This document shows positions 39,725 to 48,410 of a DNA stretch of 64,000 bases, piece after piece. The DNA is from Planctomycetota bacterium (GTDB lineage: Bacteria; Planctomycetota; B15-G4; JADJEK01). How positions within the stretch are numbered: position 1 is the stretch's first letter; the number at the start of each line of letters is the position of its first letter. Below the pieces are notes generated by a model. The model did not search any database. It saw only the letters and a program-made list of their open reading frames with translations, and had not been told where the DNA came from. The position numbers were made by a program, and so were the translations under genes. The stretch is taken from NCBI GenBank assembly GCA_016709145.1, contig JADJEK010000008.1, positions 1-64,000 of the forward strand. The letters are read 5' to 3'.

Positions 39725-40675
39725 ATGGTCTTGACCGACGGCAGCCATCTCTTCGCCAGCATCGATGAATCGGGCATCGCCAGCGTCCTGAAGCATCTGC
39801 GGCGGCAACGACCGTCGCTGTTCCACTACGCGACGAGCGCGTTTCGCGGCCACGAGGAGCTGTTCTGCGAACCGATCGATGTCGACCCCGAGGTCTTGGA
39901 CGCCGAGAACCCGCTGTTCACCGAGATGGACCCGATCCCGGTGATCGGCACGCCAGCGGAGCATCCCATCGGCCTGAACTGGTGCCTGCAGTTCTCGAAG
40001 CTCGAGCTCGACTTCCATCCGAACGACGTCATCGGCCTGCCCGCGGAATTGCGGCCGCTGCGACCGCAACGATTCGCGTTGCGGTTGCGTACGTGCCTCG
40101 CGATCGATTGCCCGGGCGAGGACTTCTTCGCGAAGGAACTGCAGGCCATCGAGCGCGTCGTCACGCGCGGCCGGGATCTCGCGAGTCGCTTCGAGGACTT
40201 GAAGCCCGGCGCGACCGGCAAGGACACGAAGGGTCGCGCCGAGAAGGAGCCCGACCGCACGCCGGGACGAACACCGCCCGTCGTTCCGCAACTCGGCAAG
40301 AAGTTGCGCTGCTTCTGCCTCGATACGTACGTGGTCGCGCACTTCGTCTGGGCGCCGATCGACGACCCGCGTCGCAAGTGGCTGAAGATCGCGCTCGACG
40401 GATTCGAGTTCGTCGACATCGGCCCCGAGCCGCTCGAGAGCACCTTGGAGTGCTACATCAAAGCCGTCTTGCGACTCGGGATCTTCCCTCGGCTGTCGCA
40501 GTCGATCGAAGCCATGGTCCTCGACGTCACCAAGGTCATGCGCCGACACGCCATCGAGCTCGATCAGCGGGTGCGACTGGTCCCGACCGCGGCGCCCGCC
40601 GATGTCCCCGACAACCCCGCGGTCGAGCACGACGAGCTCCGCGTGTTCGTCGACGTCGTCGTGGAGGACTTCTGA
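39725..40675 (+). CDS. Protein of unknown function, first gene of a four-gene cluster
   Basis: Protein of 316 residues with no signal peptide or membrane helix, not recognised. The ATG at 39725 follows GCGAGGG; an upstream in-frame start (39557) would add an Arg-rich stretch that does not look coding. The protein mixes beta-strands (LNWCLQFSKLELDFHPNDVI, LRCFCLDTYVVAHFVWAPID) with a charged linker near 168-190 (KDTKGRAEKEPDRTPGRTPP), and ends in acidic strands (HDELRVFVDVVVEDF). The next gene starts 1 base after its stop and is almost the same length (315 residues), so the two may form a complex. Codon use is like the surrounding genes. Confidence 0.75.
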   Translation: MVLTDGSHLFASIDESGIASVLKHLRRQRPSLFHYATSAFRGHEELFCEPIDVDPEVLDAENPLFTEMDPIPVIGTPAEHPIGLNWCLQFSKLELDFHPNDVIGLPAELRPLRPQRFALRLRTCLAIDCPGEDFFAKELQAIERVVTRGRDLASRFEDLKPGATGKDTKGRAEKEPDRTPGRTPPVVPQLGKKLRCFCLDTYVVAHFVWAPIDDPRRKWLKIALDGFEFVDIGPEPLESTLECYIKAVLRLGIFPRLSQSIEAMVLDVTKVMRRHAIELDQRVRLVPTAAPADVPDNPAVEHDELRVFVDVVVEDF

Positions 40676-40676
40676 C

Positions 40677-41624
40677 ATGAGTCGCATCACGGTCGCCGTG
40701 TCCGAGTCGACGTTCAAGACCGCGTTCGAACTGCTGCAGCGCAACTTCGCGATGCGCTTCGAGCAAACGGTGGCGTTGGGTGCTGTCCGTGCCGGCATCG
40801 ACGCTCGGGCGCGATTGGAGAACGGCGACGTCTCGCTGCGCCAGGACGGGACGGTGAAGGTCGGTGAACTTGACGTGCGCTGGAGTCGACTGACGCTGTC
40901 GCTCGAGATCGATCTTCCCTCGATCTGTGTCGGCGGAGGTTGCATCGGGACCCGTTGGTTGAGGATCTGCCTGCCCCGCTACTGCGTGTTCACGGCGTCG
41001 ACGGACGTGTCCGTCGCGGTCGACCTCGCACCGTACGTCGGACAGGAGGTGTCGTTCGAATCCGTGTTCGCGGTCCGCTACTGGGATCCCGCCGCGCCCG
41101 GGCCGGACGGACCGGTTCCCTGCGAGCCCGTGCGGGATCTGCTGGTCGCCGGAGAACTTCTCGACGCATTCCCCACCGATCGGAAGCAATGGCACGTGCA
41201 CCTGGCGCCGGGTCCGGTCGACGTCGACCTCTTCGACTTCCCCGATGTCGCCGGTGACCTGGTGGAGGGCGCGCTGAGGAACGCCGTCTTCGGGCTGTTG
41301 CCCGAGGGCTCGGCGCGAACGCTCGTGCTCGCCGTCATCGGCAGCGCGACGGACCTGATCCGGACCGTGCTCGATGCGCCGGACGACTTCGAGGAATGGC
41401 TTTCCGACTTGTTCAACGTGTCGTTCGGGTTGCTCGACGTCGTCATCCAGGTGGTCGCCGCGTACTTCGGCCGCTGCGTCCCGCTCTTCCGCATCGACGA
41501 TCCGTTCGTCGTCATGGAGGCCGAGGGCGACCTGCTGCCGGTCTCGATCCCGATCGACGACGTGAAGATCACGGCGGACGACGACGAACTGGTCATCACC
41601 GCAGACATCGGAGCTGGCTCATGA
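40677..41624 (+). CDS. Protein of unknown function, second gene of a four-gene cluster
   Basis: Protein of 315 residues, not recognised. GGAGGAC inside the previous gene gives a strong ribosome-binding site for the ATG at 40677. Cytoplasmic by sequence. The N-terminal helix (SESTFKTAFELLQRNFAMRF) leads into a beta-rich domain (VKVGELDVRWSRLTLSLEID) with a Cys/Gly segment (SICVGGGCIG) and RICLPRYCVF, then a helical part (SDLFNVSFGLLDVVIQVVAA) and terminal strands rich in Asp. The amphipathic helix plus long sheet resembles lipid- or hydrophobic-ligand-binding folds only in general shape. It overlaps the next gene by 4 bases. Confidence 0.75.
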   Translation: MSRITVAVSESTFKTAFELLQRNFAMRFEQTVALGAVRAGIDARARLENGDVSLRQDGTVKVGELDVRWSRLTLSLEIDLPSICVGGGCIGTRWLRICLPRYCVFTASTDVSVAVDLAPYVGQEVSFESVFAVRYWDPAAPGPDGPVPCEPVRDLLVAGELLDAFPTDRKQWHVHLAPGPVDVDLFDFPDVAGDLVEGALRNAVFGLLPEGSARTLVLAVIGSATDLIRTVLDAPDDFEEWLSDLFNVSFGLLDVVIQVVAAYFGRCVPLFRIDDPFVVMEAEGDLLPVSIPIDDVKITADDDELVITADIGAGS

Positions 41625-42274
41625 GTTCGGTCCGGAACGCGAACCAGATCAACGGCGCGCTGTTCTCGAAGCGCAGCCTCGACTCGTCGGAGCTCGCCGT
41701 GCGTGCGGCGATCGGGCATCGATTCGACCGGCCGGGGAAGTTCGACGTCTTCGTCGAGCGCGACGGTCGACTCGTCCATCGGGAGGCGGTCGAGGTCGCC
41801 GACGACGGACGGATCCCGCAGCGCGATGTCGATCTCGCGCGGCTCGCGGACGCGCGGTCCTGTGACTGCGAACACGACGGAGCTCCGCGAGATCGCCTGG
41901 TGACGAACGGGTTCATGGTGTTCTCGGTCTCCCACGGTTTCGGTCGCTATCACGTCCGCATCGAGCGGTGGGACGCGAGCTCGCGGGAAACCGTCCTGGA
42001 CCAACGGCAATCGCTCCCCGCCGGTGACTTGTTCATCGCCGTGCTCGTCGAGGCCGGCAGCTACGCCGTCCTGGTCGACAAGGCGACCGTAGCGACGATC
42101 CGCGTCCGCGAACCGAATCCGAAGCGCCCCCACCGCACGGACGTTCCGCTGTTCCTCGAGTTGCCGAGCAAACCCAAGCCTCAGGCCCACGAGATCGACG
42201 CCGGTTGCTCCGTCGTCATCCAACTCGCGCACGCCGCGCGGGTGCGCATCGAGGCGATCGAGCGCTCGGACTGA
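41621..42274 (+). CDS. Protein of unknown function, third gene of a four-gene cluster
   Basis: Protein of 217 residues, not recognised. The ATG at 41621 overlaps the upstream stop (ATGA) and has GGAG before it, so translation is coupled. No signal peptide. The sequence looks like two beta-sandwich-like halves: GKFDVFVERDGRLVHREAVE and GRYHVRIERWDASSRETVLD, then DLFIAVLVEAGSYAVLVDKA. A Cys pair sits in RSCDCEHDG. The coupling of three genes of unknown function suggests a stable complex. Confidence 0.72.
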   Translation: MSSVRNANQINGALFSKRSLDSSELAVRAAIGHRFDRPGKFDVFVERDGRLVHREAVEVADDGRIPQRDVDLARLADARSCDCEHDGAPRDRLVTNGFMVFSVSHGFGRYHVRIERWDASSRETVLDQRQSLPAGDLFIAVLVEAGSYAVLVDKATVATIRVREPNPKRPHRTDVPLFLELPSKPKPQAHEIDAGCSVVIQLAHAARVRIEAIERSD

Positions 42275-42449
42275 CGCGAACCGTCCGTGAATACGGCGGC
42301 GGCCGCCGCCTCGGACACCTCGTGAGTTCGGCCGAGTCACCGCGGCACGCGAGCGGACGACGCGGAAATCGTGGCGGTCGACGCGGAGCGACGTCGTTCT
42401 CGGTGGGGCCATCTCCACGCACTCAACGAACTCGACTGGAGGAAGTCCG

Positions 42450-44027
42450 ATGTCGTCGTCGTTTCTCTCGCTTCGGCGATCCGTCCCGATCGCCGCGGTG
42501 TGTACCGCCGCACTCGCCGTCGTGGGCTGCATCTCGCAGCCGACCGCCAAGAGCTACCAGCTCGCGAAAATGAACCGGAGCGGATCGCTGATCCCGATCG
42601 ACGTAGTGATCGACGATCGAGCGGAAGCGTCCACCGCCCCGCCGTCGTCCCGAGGCGGCGAATCCTCGGGCTCGACCGCGACGACCACGACGGGCGACGA
42701 CGCGGCCAAGAGCGGCGACTCCGATCGCTTCGACCAGTTGATCGAGACCAACGACTGCCTCGAGATCCGCCTCGCCGACCACTTCGTGCGCTACCTGAAC
42801 GCCGTCGGCGCTCCGGAAGTCGTGATCTTCACGCGCTGTCGCATCCGCTCGCCGGACTCGGCGGTCCCCGAACTCGTCTACGACCGCATCCTGATGAACA
42901 CGCAGGATCAGGAGCTGACGCAGGCCGGACTGCAAGGCGCCGGCGGATCCTTGCGTGACGTCGTCGTCCTGCCTGCGATCGAATACAAGGACGAGGACAT
43001 CCTGCTGTCGATCCGTGTGCTCGAACTCGATCAGGACGACAACCAGCGGATCGGCAAGTTGCTGCAGGGCGCGGCGGCCGTCAGTTCGCAGTTGAAGAAC
43101 GCCTCCGCACCCGAACTGTCCGCGTTCCAGGCCGTGTTGTCGTTCCTCGTCGCGAACAACCCGGACGACGTCGAGTTCGCACTCGACATCGGGTTGACGA
43201 CGAATGCGTCGACGACGTTCGAACGGGATGCCGACGTCCTGCCCGGGATGTCGCGGACGGCCACGCACGTGATCACTCCACGGGTCGGCATGGTCGCGGC
43301 GATCAAGACCGAGGGTGTCGACCGATTCGTCGTCCCGCAGAAGTACGAGCAGTACCTGCCGCAGGGCATCCTGTGGACCCTCGCGAACGTCTCGCGTCTT
43401 GCCACGCTCGACTTGTTCAACGCACTGCCGGGGCGAGTCGATTACGACGCCTACTCCGACTTCTTCGGTGACCCGCTGCGCGTTCCGAGCAACTCGCTGA
43501 TCGAGCCCGGATTCGCCGATGGCCGACTGGTCCATCGCACCGACATCGACGCGCTGCAGTCGGCTACGGCTCGTGAGCTGTTCGTCGTCCAGGATCGCTC
43601 GCTGTGCACCTTGCTTCCGGGCTACGGAGGCGCGGTCCCCGAGCCGTTCCGCGACAAAAGCTACGTTCTCCTGTCGATCCAGTCACCGAGCTTGGGGATT
43701 CCCGTGCAGGAACTCGCCGCTCTGTCCGACTCGCTCGAAGACCTGAGGATCCGGACGACGCAGTTGACGCCGGCCGAACTGGCGAAGGTCCTCGATCAGA
43801 TCCGTGCGGACTACTTCACGCGCGCGGCGAAGAACGACGCGCGCCGCGAACGAGACCGCAAGAAGCCCGGGGACCGATCGAAGCGGACCGACCCGAACCA
43901 ACCGTCGACACCGCGGGTACCGCCAGGACCGGCGGACCGACTGCGCGAGGCACTGGGCCCACTATCGATCGACGATCCCGACAAGGACCGTCGCATCCGC
44001 GAAATCGAGAGCATCGAACGCGACTGA
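42450..44027 (+). CDS. Lipoprotein of unknown function, fourth gene of the cluster
   Basis: Protein of 525 residues; the ATG at 42450 has a strong GGAGGAAG site. A lipoprotein signal (SVPIAAVCTAALAVVGC, lipobox VVGC) anchors it to a membrane. A low-complexity Ser/Thr linker (about 50-85) is followed by a mixed alpha/beta body (NDCLEIRLADHFVRYLNAVG, APEVVIFTRCRIRSP, RATHV-like strands) and a highly charged C-terminal 90 residues (RRERDRKKPGDRSKRTDPNQ). It lies 175 bases after the three coupled unknown genes on the same strand, so a functional link is likely but not shown. No known domain recognised. Confidence 0.75.
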   Translation: MSSSFLSLRRSVPIAAVCTAALAVVGCISQPTAKSYQLAKMNRSGSLIPIDVVIDDRAEASTAPPSSRGGESSGSTATTTTGDDAAKSGDSDRFDQLIETNDCLEIRLADHFVRYLNAVGAPEVVIFTRCRIRSPDSAVPELVYDRILMNTQDQELTQAGLQGAGGSLRDVVVLPAIEYKDEDILLSIRVLELDQDDNQRIGKLLQGAAAVSSQLKNASAPELSAFQAVLSFLVANNPDDVEFALDIGLTTNASTTFERDADVLPGMSRTATHVITPRVGMVAAIKTEGVDRFVVPQKYEQYLPQGILWTLANVSRLATLDLFNALPGRVDYDAYSDFFGDPLRVPSNSLIEPGFADGRLVHRTDIDALQSATARELFVVQDRSLCTLLPGYGGAVPEPFRDKSYVLLSIQSPSLGIPVQELAALSDSLEDLRIRTTQLTPAELAKVLDQIRADYFTRAAKNDARRERDRKKPGDRSKRTDPNQPSTPRVPPGPADRLREALGPLSIDDPDKDRRIREIESIERD

Positions 44028-44040
44028 CGACACGCGAGTC

Positions 44041-44080
44041 TCGCAGGCGCGTCGTGCGGCATCGCGCGACGCGCCTGCGA
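44041..44080. terminator. Bidirectional terminator hairpin
   Basis: TCGCAGGCGCGTCG (44041-44054) pairs perfectly with CGACGCGCCTGCGA (44067-44080) around a 12-base loop. It lies between the convergent lipoprotein and methyltransferase genes. Confidence 0.65.
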
Positions 44081-44089
44081 GCTTCGAAC

Positions 44090-44560
44090 TCACGACGTCG
44101 GCCCCTCCCTCCATCCGATCCAGCGCCGCACGCGCCGTTCGTACTCCGACCACGCGGCTCCGTGGTGCGCCGCGAGCCACGGCTCCTCCCCGAGTACGAC
44201 CCGCAGGTGGAATCCGCAAGCGACGACGACGGCGTACGCGGCGACCGCACGCGACGCGAAAGTCCACGCGAAGCCGGACACGACGGCCAGAACGCAGACG
44301 TACATCGGATTACGGCTGAAACGGTACAAGCCGACGACGACCAGCGTTCGCGGGGGCGACCACGGCGCGAGCGTGCCCTCGCCACGTACGTAGAAGTCCC
44401 GCACGCACCACAGGAGGCCGATCGTTCCGAGTGCGACGACGCCGAGGCCGCCACGGTGGACGATCTCTAGGGTTCCTCGCCACGCGAGCCAAGCGAACGG
44501 AACGGCGAACGCGACGACGCCGGGGAGGGCCACGAACGCGAGCAACGCGCGCCAGAACAT
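44090..44560 (-). CDS. Isoprenylcysteine carboxyl methyltransferase-like membrane protein
   Basis: Protein of 156 residues, ATG at 44560 with GGAGA upstream. Four hydrophobic segments and the C-terminal signature of the ICMT/phospholipid methyltransferase family: RFSRNPMYVCVLAVVSGFAW, then GEEPWLAAHHGAAWSEYERR-VRRWIG. RNPMY and the EExx...Y..V.RW block bind SAM in family members. Substrate in bacteria is usually unknown (lipids or small molecules). It is upstream-facing and convergent with the lipoprotein cluster; the next gene starts 36 bases away on the same strand. Confidence 0.88.
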   Translation of the reverse strand: MFWRALLAFVALPGVVAFAVPFAWLAWRGTLEIVHRGGLGVVALGTIGLLWCVRDFYVRGEGTLAPWSPPRTLVVVGLYRFSRNPMYVCVLAVVSGFAWTFASRAVAAYAVVVACGFHLRVVLGEEPWLAAHHGAAWSEYERRVRRWIGWREGPTS

Positions 44561-44596
44561 CGAATCTCCCGCTCCCGCATCTCGCCGCGGGGCCGC

Positions 44597-45085
44597 TTAC
44601 AGGTCGACGCCGCCGGCGCTCTTCGAGCCGCCGTTCCAGCCGGGGATCGCCGCGGCTTGCTTCACCCAACGGACGAACCGTTCCTCGTCGAGGGGTTCGT
44701 TCTCGTGGATGTCCAGGTAGCGCGTGCTCCGGACCTTCGATGCGCCGGGTGGCAACGGATCCAGCAGAGCTCCGCGCAGGAACGTGACTTTGACGTACTT
44801 CGTGAAGCAATGGAAACTCAGGAACCAGCCCTGACCGTCGACTCCGTAGAACGGCGAGTTCCACTTCGCCGCTTTGCGTAAGTCGCGCACGGTGTGCGAC
44901 ACGAGCGCGTCGAGCTTCCGACCGACCTCGCGCTTCCAGCCAGGCATCGCGTCGATGAACGCTTGAACCGGAGCTTCGCCGTCGCCCTTCGCGATCTGCG
45001 GATTCCCGCTCGCGAGCAGCTTCGGCGGCCGCGGACGCGATTCCGGCGACGCCGACTTCGGTGCTCGTGCTTCTTGTCGCTTCAT
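44597..45085 (-). CDS. DUF1801 domain protein
   Basis: Protein of 162 residues. After a basic Pro-rich N-terminal tail (about 1-30) comes a DUF1801 domain (YdhG-like fold): FIDAMPGWKREVGRKLDALV, AAKWNSPFYGVDGQGWFLSF, FTKYVKVTFLRGALLDPLPP and DEERFVRWVKQAAAIPGW. Cytosolic. The biochemical role of DUF1801 is unknown. A second DUF1801 gene lies 91 bases upstream on the same strand, so the two may be co-transcribed. Confidence 0.9.
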   Translation of the reverse strand: MKRQEARAPKSASPESRPRPPKLLASGNPQIAKGDGEAPVQAFIDAMPGWKREVGRKLDALVSHTVRDLRKAAKWNSPFYGVDGQGWFLSFHCFTKYVKVTFLRGALLDPLPPGASKVRSTRYLDIHENEPLDEERFVRWVKQAAAIPGWNGGSKSAGGVDL

Positions 45086-45176
45086 GACGAACTTCCGCGG
45101 GCCGTGCGCCGCGTCCCATGCCGTGCGGACGAAGAACAGGACGTACTGCGCTTCGCCATGGCCTTGTGGCCTCCGT

Positions 45177-45566
45177 TCACTTCAACCGTTCCAAGCGGCC
45201 CTTCCGACGCACGATGTTCTTGTAGTCCCATTGGATGTCGCGCGACTTCTTCAGCCAACGCCCCAACGCCTTCACGTCGACCTGATCGCTGGACGTGTAG
45301 CGAGCGTCGGCCGCCTTGAACTTGCCTTCGACGGTCAGGCCGTCTTCCTCGAACGACTGGCCGCTCCAGAACAGCAACCGCACGCAGTCCTTCAGCTTGC
45401 TGTATCCGACGATCGGATTGCCGTCGAGGAACCACACCGGATGCGCGTGCCAGACCTTGTTCTCGGCTTCGGGCAGATGCTGTTCGATCAGCTTGGCCAA
45501 GAGGTCGCAGATCTTGCGGTCCGCGGCAGCTTGCGCGGCGTTGTAGCGAACACTGTCTCGGTTCAT
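45177..45566 (-). CDS. DUF1801 domain protein
   Basis: Protein of 129 residues. The ATG at 45566 has AGAAGGA upstream; longer frames to 45665 lack a credible site. DUF1801 landmarks: LLAKLIEQHLPEAENKVWHA, HPVWFLDGNPIVGYSKLKDC and VRLLFWSGQSFEEDGLTVEG. It ends in a basic segment (KNIVRRKGRLERLK). Same family as the next gene downstream, but the sequences differ, so it is an old paralogue. Cytosolic, function unknown. Confidence 0.9.
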   Translation of the reverse strand: MNRDSVRYNAAQAAADRKICDLLAKLIEQHLPEAENKVWHAHPVWFLDGNPIVGYSKLKDCVRLLFWSGQSFEEDGLTVEGKFKAADARYTSSDQVDVKALGRWLKKSRDIQWDYKNIVRRKGRLERLK

Positions 45567-46139
45567 GGACCAGTCCTTCTCGAACGCGGGAGATGAGATC
45601 GGCGCGCGGGCTCGAGTGCATGCGGCCATGAATCCTGCTGGTACGTCTCGGCCGTCGGTCCCCACCCGGTGTGCTCCAACCGTGCGAACACGATCCTATG
45701 CATCCACCGACACGATCCGTCCACAGTGTCGGAAGAACTGCCGGCCTTACCCAGGGCGGCGCGGCGTGCGATCCACTCGCAGACACCGCAGGTTCGCTAC
45801 GAGGCATCCACGAACTTCGCTCGTGACGCGAGACGCGCCGGGTGCGAGACACTTGCGGCCGACGCCCTCGGCTCAGGTAGGGACCGAGTACCGATCGGCC
45901 CCATGCGTCGTAGTCGTCTCGATCGGACTTCGTGACCTCCGATCGACGCATTTGCGCAGAACCCCACCCGACTCCGGTCGGCGAAATGCATGCATCCCAA
46001 CCCGACTCGCTCTGGACGACATGATGGATCGTTCCGATTCGATATCCGTCGGTCACGGTGTCCAACTTCATGCCTACTCCGATCGACGTGCGTCGCTATG
46101 CTCCGCCGTCGGATGATCGCATGACCTCGGGGGCCGTCG
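45567..46139. other. Long intergenic region upstream of the SIR2-SorC gene (573 bases)
   Basis: No credible gene was found: the open frames are Arg-rich, lack ribosome-binding sites and have no family resemblance. The region separates the DUF1801 pair from the divergent SIR2-SorC gene and is the longest gene-free stretch in the window. CGGGGG at about 46127-46132 may serve as the ribosome-binding site of the next gene. No clear tRNA-like structure or inverted repeat was noticed by eye. Confidence 0.4.
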
Positions 46140-48311
46140 ATGTCGTTGATGGAAGATCTGGTTGTTCGCGGTGTGATCTCGCGGGAGCAATTCACGCGAG
46201 GCGAGAAGCTCTACGCCGAAGACTGTCGGCGGAATCCGTGGCGTTCGAGTTTCGTCGACTTCGTCAAGCGCCAGTGGTCACTCGCACCGGACCAGGTGAA
46301 ACTCATCGACGAGGTCGAAGAGACGCGGCGGAATCTGCTCAAGACTCCTGCGCTGCGTGGCGTCCTCGACGACATTCGAGAGGGCCGCGCCATCCTGTTC
46401 GTCGGTGCCGGCTTCAGCCTTCCGTCTCCGCCGGACGCTGCGCGTCAAGGGTTGACGGGTGAACAGGTGAAGGTCGCTCTGCTGAACGACCTGAGTTTCA
46501 ATGGAAAACACAGCGACGAGGTCTTGGAGCGACTCCGGACCCTGTCGCTCGCGCAGGTCGCGCTTTTCTATCGGCGGGAGTTCGACAGTCCTCGGCTGAA
46601 CGAGCGTCTCCTCGAGCTATGTCTCACGCATTTCCCCACCCTGCCGCTGCGTCAGCACAAACTCCTTGCGACGCTGAACTGCTTTCGGTTCATCATCACG
46701 ACGAACTGGGATCGGCTGATCGAAGACGGCTTCCGCGCTCACTCGCCGAACCGCTCGAACCTCGAGGTCATTACCCATCCCGATCAACTCAAGCACCTGT
46801 CGTTGACGGCGACGAATCTGATCAAGGTCCACGGCGACCTGAACGTCGAACAGCGACGCTGGGACCGTGAGCCAAAGGTGACCGAGGACGACTTCTTGGG
46901 GCTTGAGCAATCGGAGCCCGCGCTCTACAGCTTGCTCAAGACTCTGTTCCTGTCGCATCGCATCATCGTGACCGGCTTCTACCCACAGGACTACAACCTG
47001 GTCCGATTACTGCAGTTCGCGGTTTCGTCGCTTCCTGACAAAGCACGGAGCCTGACGCTCGTGAACCCCGATCCACACGTTTCGGCTGCGATGCCGGTTC
47101 AGCAACCGGATCACATCAAGACCACCGCGGCCAACTTCCTGCAGATCGTGCAAACCTACATCACACACGTCGGAGGCAATGCCGGGCTCGCGTTCCGTAA
47201 TCCCCTACGTCACGTCGGAGCACCGGAGATCTGGGCCAAACAACACTGCGACTCCGCCAAGCGAGTGCTGAACCTGTTCCCAACCCTGCAGCACGTCGAA
47301 GTCGTCGGGCACCGAGGTGGTAATGGTGACCAAGCAGCCCGTGCTGTCCAAAGTCGAGCAGCCAGCGTGCTCGCCGAATACGTCAGGTTCCGCTCCAGTC
47401 TCGCGCTTAGCTGCGGCACGACGCTCCACGGGATGGTCGAGCAGCTGGACGTCAATGACGGCGCGTGGAGTCATCTGAGGATCGCCAGCACCACCGTCAC
47501 GATGATGGACGAGTATCAGCGCGTGTCCCCGACCGGACTCATCGGGATCATGGCCGAGCGACTCGAACGCTGGAACGTCAAGGCCAAGAGCTGCCAGTTG
47601 CCGTCGCGATTCGTTCACGCCGTCCATTCCCGTGAGATCACACGGTTTCTGACCGCGAGCCCAGAGGTGAACGAAGACGCCCAGCAGGCGGCTTGTAGCG
47701 TGGGATCCGACATTCTGCGCTCGTACTTACGTGAAGCGGCCGCCTCCGACGTCTTCTGCCTCGGTGTCGGTGCCGTCTGTCGGAACGGAACCGCGTTGGG
47801 AGACTATGGAATCGCGTGCCTACGCGAGACCCTCCGCGCCTCGGGCCGACTCGCACAGCCGCTTCGGCGGGAGGAACTGCTCAACCAGGGACAGGCGTTC
47901 TTCAATCAACTCGCGCAGCGCGGTGCGTTTGTGGGCGACGTGTTGTATCGGTTCTTCCGGCAGGCGCCCGAAGAGCACGGGGAGGGACTCGCGGCAGGCC
48001 CGCGCTTCTTCACACTCCCCGACCTGCTCCACCTGCTGGAGGAGTTCCGCTCGGACGGAGCCGATTCGATCTTCCTCGAGTGGGTCGCGCGACTGTGGTG
48101 CCACTCGTGGAGTATCGAGCCTGAGGACCTCATCGAGGCTACCGAGAAGCGAAAGCCGGTGATGCTGGTCGCCAGCGGTGATCAGAAGGCCGCTGCGGTT
48201 CGGGATCTGCTGAGGATCGGAATCGGCTCCGTGCTGGTCATCGACGAGAATCTCTGCGATGAACTGCTGTCGATCACGAAGGGCCTCCGAATCGGAGGCG
48301 ACGCGCCGTGA
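46140..48311 (+). CDS. SIR2-like NADase fused to a SorC-type effector-binding domain
   Basis: Protein of 723 residues, no signal peptide. Residues 1-75 are helical and unrecognised. Residues about 80-345 are a SIR2-like domain: LFVGAGFS (86-93, NAD binding), ITTNWDRL (Asn189, Asp191), KVHGD with the probable catalytic His231, and VTGFYPQDYN (277-286). The Asn-His spacing is close to that of NADase defence proteins such as ThsA and DSR2. Residues about 365-715 match the SorC/CggR sugar-binding domain in order: VEVVGHRGGNGDQAARAVQS, LALSCGTTLHGMVEQL (422-436), DVFCLGVGAV (537-546), FVGDVLYRFF (597-606) and VMLVASGDQKAAAVRDLL-RIGIGSVLVIDENLC (674-705). The DNA-binding HTH of true SorC regulators is absent. 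Inferred: a ligand-gated NAD+ hydrolase, possibly anti-phage. GC looks lower than its neighbours. Confidence 0.85.
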   Translation: MSLMEDLVVRGVISREQFTRGEKLYAEDCRRNPWRSSFVDFVKRQWSLAPDQVKLIDEVEETRRNLLKTPALRGVLDDIREGRAILFVGAGFSLPSPPDAARQGLTGEQVKVALLNDLSFNGKHSDEVLERLRTLSLAQVALFYRREFDSPRLNERLLELCLTHFPTLPLRQHKLLATLNCFRFIITTNWDRLIEDGFRAHSPNRSNLEVITHPDQLKHLSLTATNLIKVHGDLNVEQRRWDREPKVTEDDFLGLEQSEPALYSLLKTLFLSHRIIVTGFYPQDYNLVRLLQFAVSSLPDKARSLTLVNPDPHVSAAMPVQQPDHIKTTAANFLQIVQTYITHVGGNAGLAFRNPLRHVGAPEIWAKQHCDSAKRVLNLFPTLQHVEVVGHRGGNGDQAARAVQSRAASVLAEYVRFRSSLALSCGTTLHGMVEQLDVNDGAWSHLRIASTTVTMMDEYQRVSPTGLIGIMAERLERWNVKAKSCQLPSRFVHAVHSREITRFLTASPEVNEDAQQAACSVGSDILRSYLREAAASDVFCLGVGAVCRNGTALGDYGIACLRETLRASGRLAQPLRREELLNQGQAFFNQLAQRGAFVGDVLYRFFRQAPEEHGEGLAAGPRFFTLPDLLHLLEEFRSDGADSIFLEWVARLWCHSWSIEPEDLIEATEKRKPVMLVASGDQKAAAVRDLLRIGIGSVLVIDENLCDELLSITKGLRIGGDAP

Positions 48312-48410
48312 TCTCGTGAGACCAAGAGAGGTCTGCGCGGCCCGAGTGCCGTGGCGAGGCGAAGCGCTCGTCGCGCAAGCCGCGCGGCGGCCACGATCAA
48401 GTCTCTCGTT

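Noticed and set aside
44430..45170. Functional link between the DUF1801 pair and the SIR2-SorC gene
   Set aside because: They are divergent and separated by 573 bases; DUF1801 genes also occur elsewhere in the window, so no specific association is shown.
45565..46116. 183-codon plus-strand frame before the SIR2-SorC gene
   Set aside because: Arg/Thr-rich, no ribosome-binding site, no recognisable fold; treated as non-coding.
46140..48311. Reading the protein as an ordinary SorC/DeoR transcription regulator
   Set aside because: No helix-turn-helix is present; the N-terminal half is a SIR2 fold with catalytic Asn and His.
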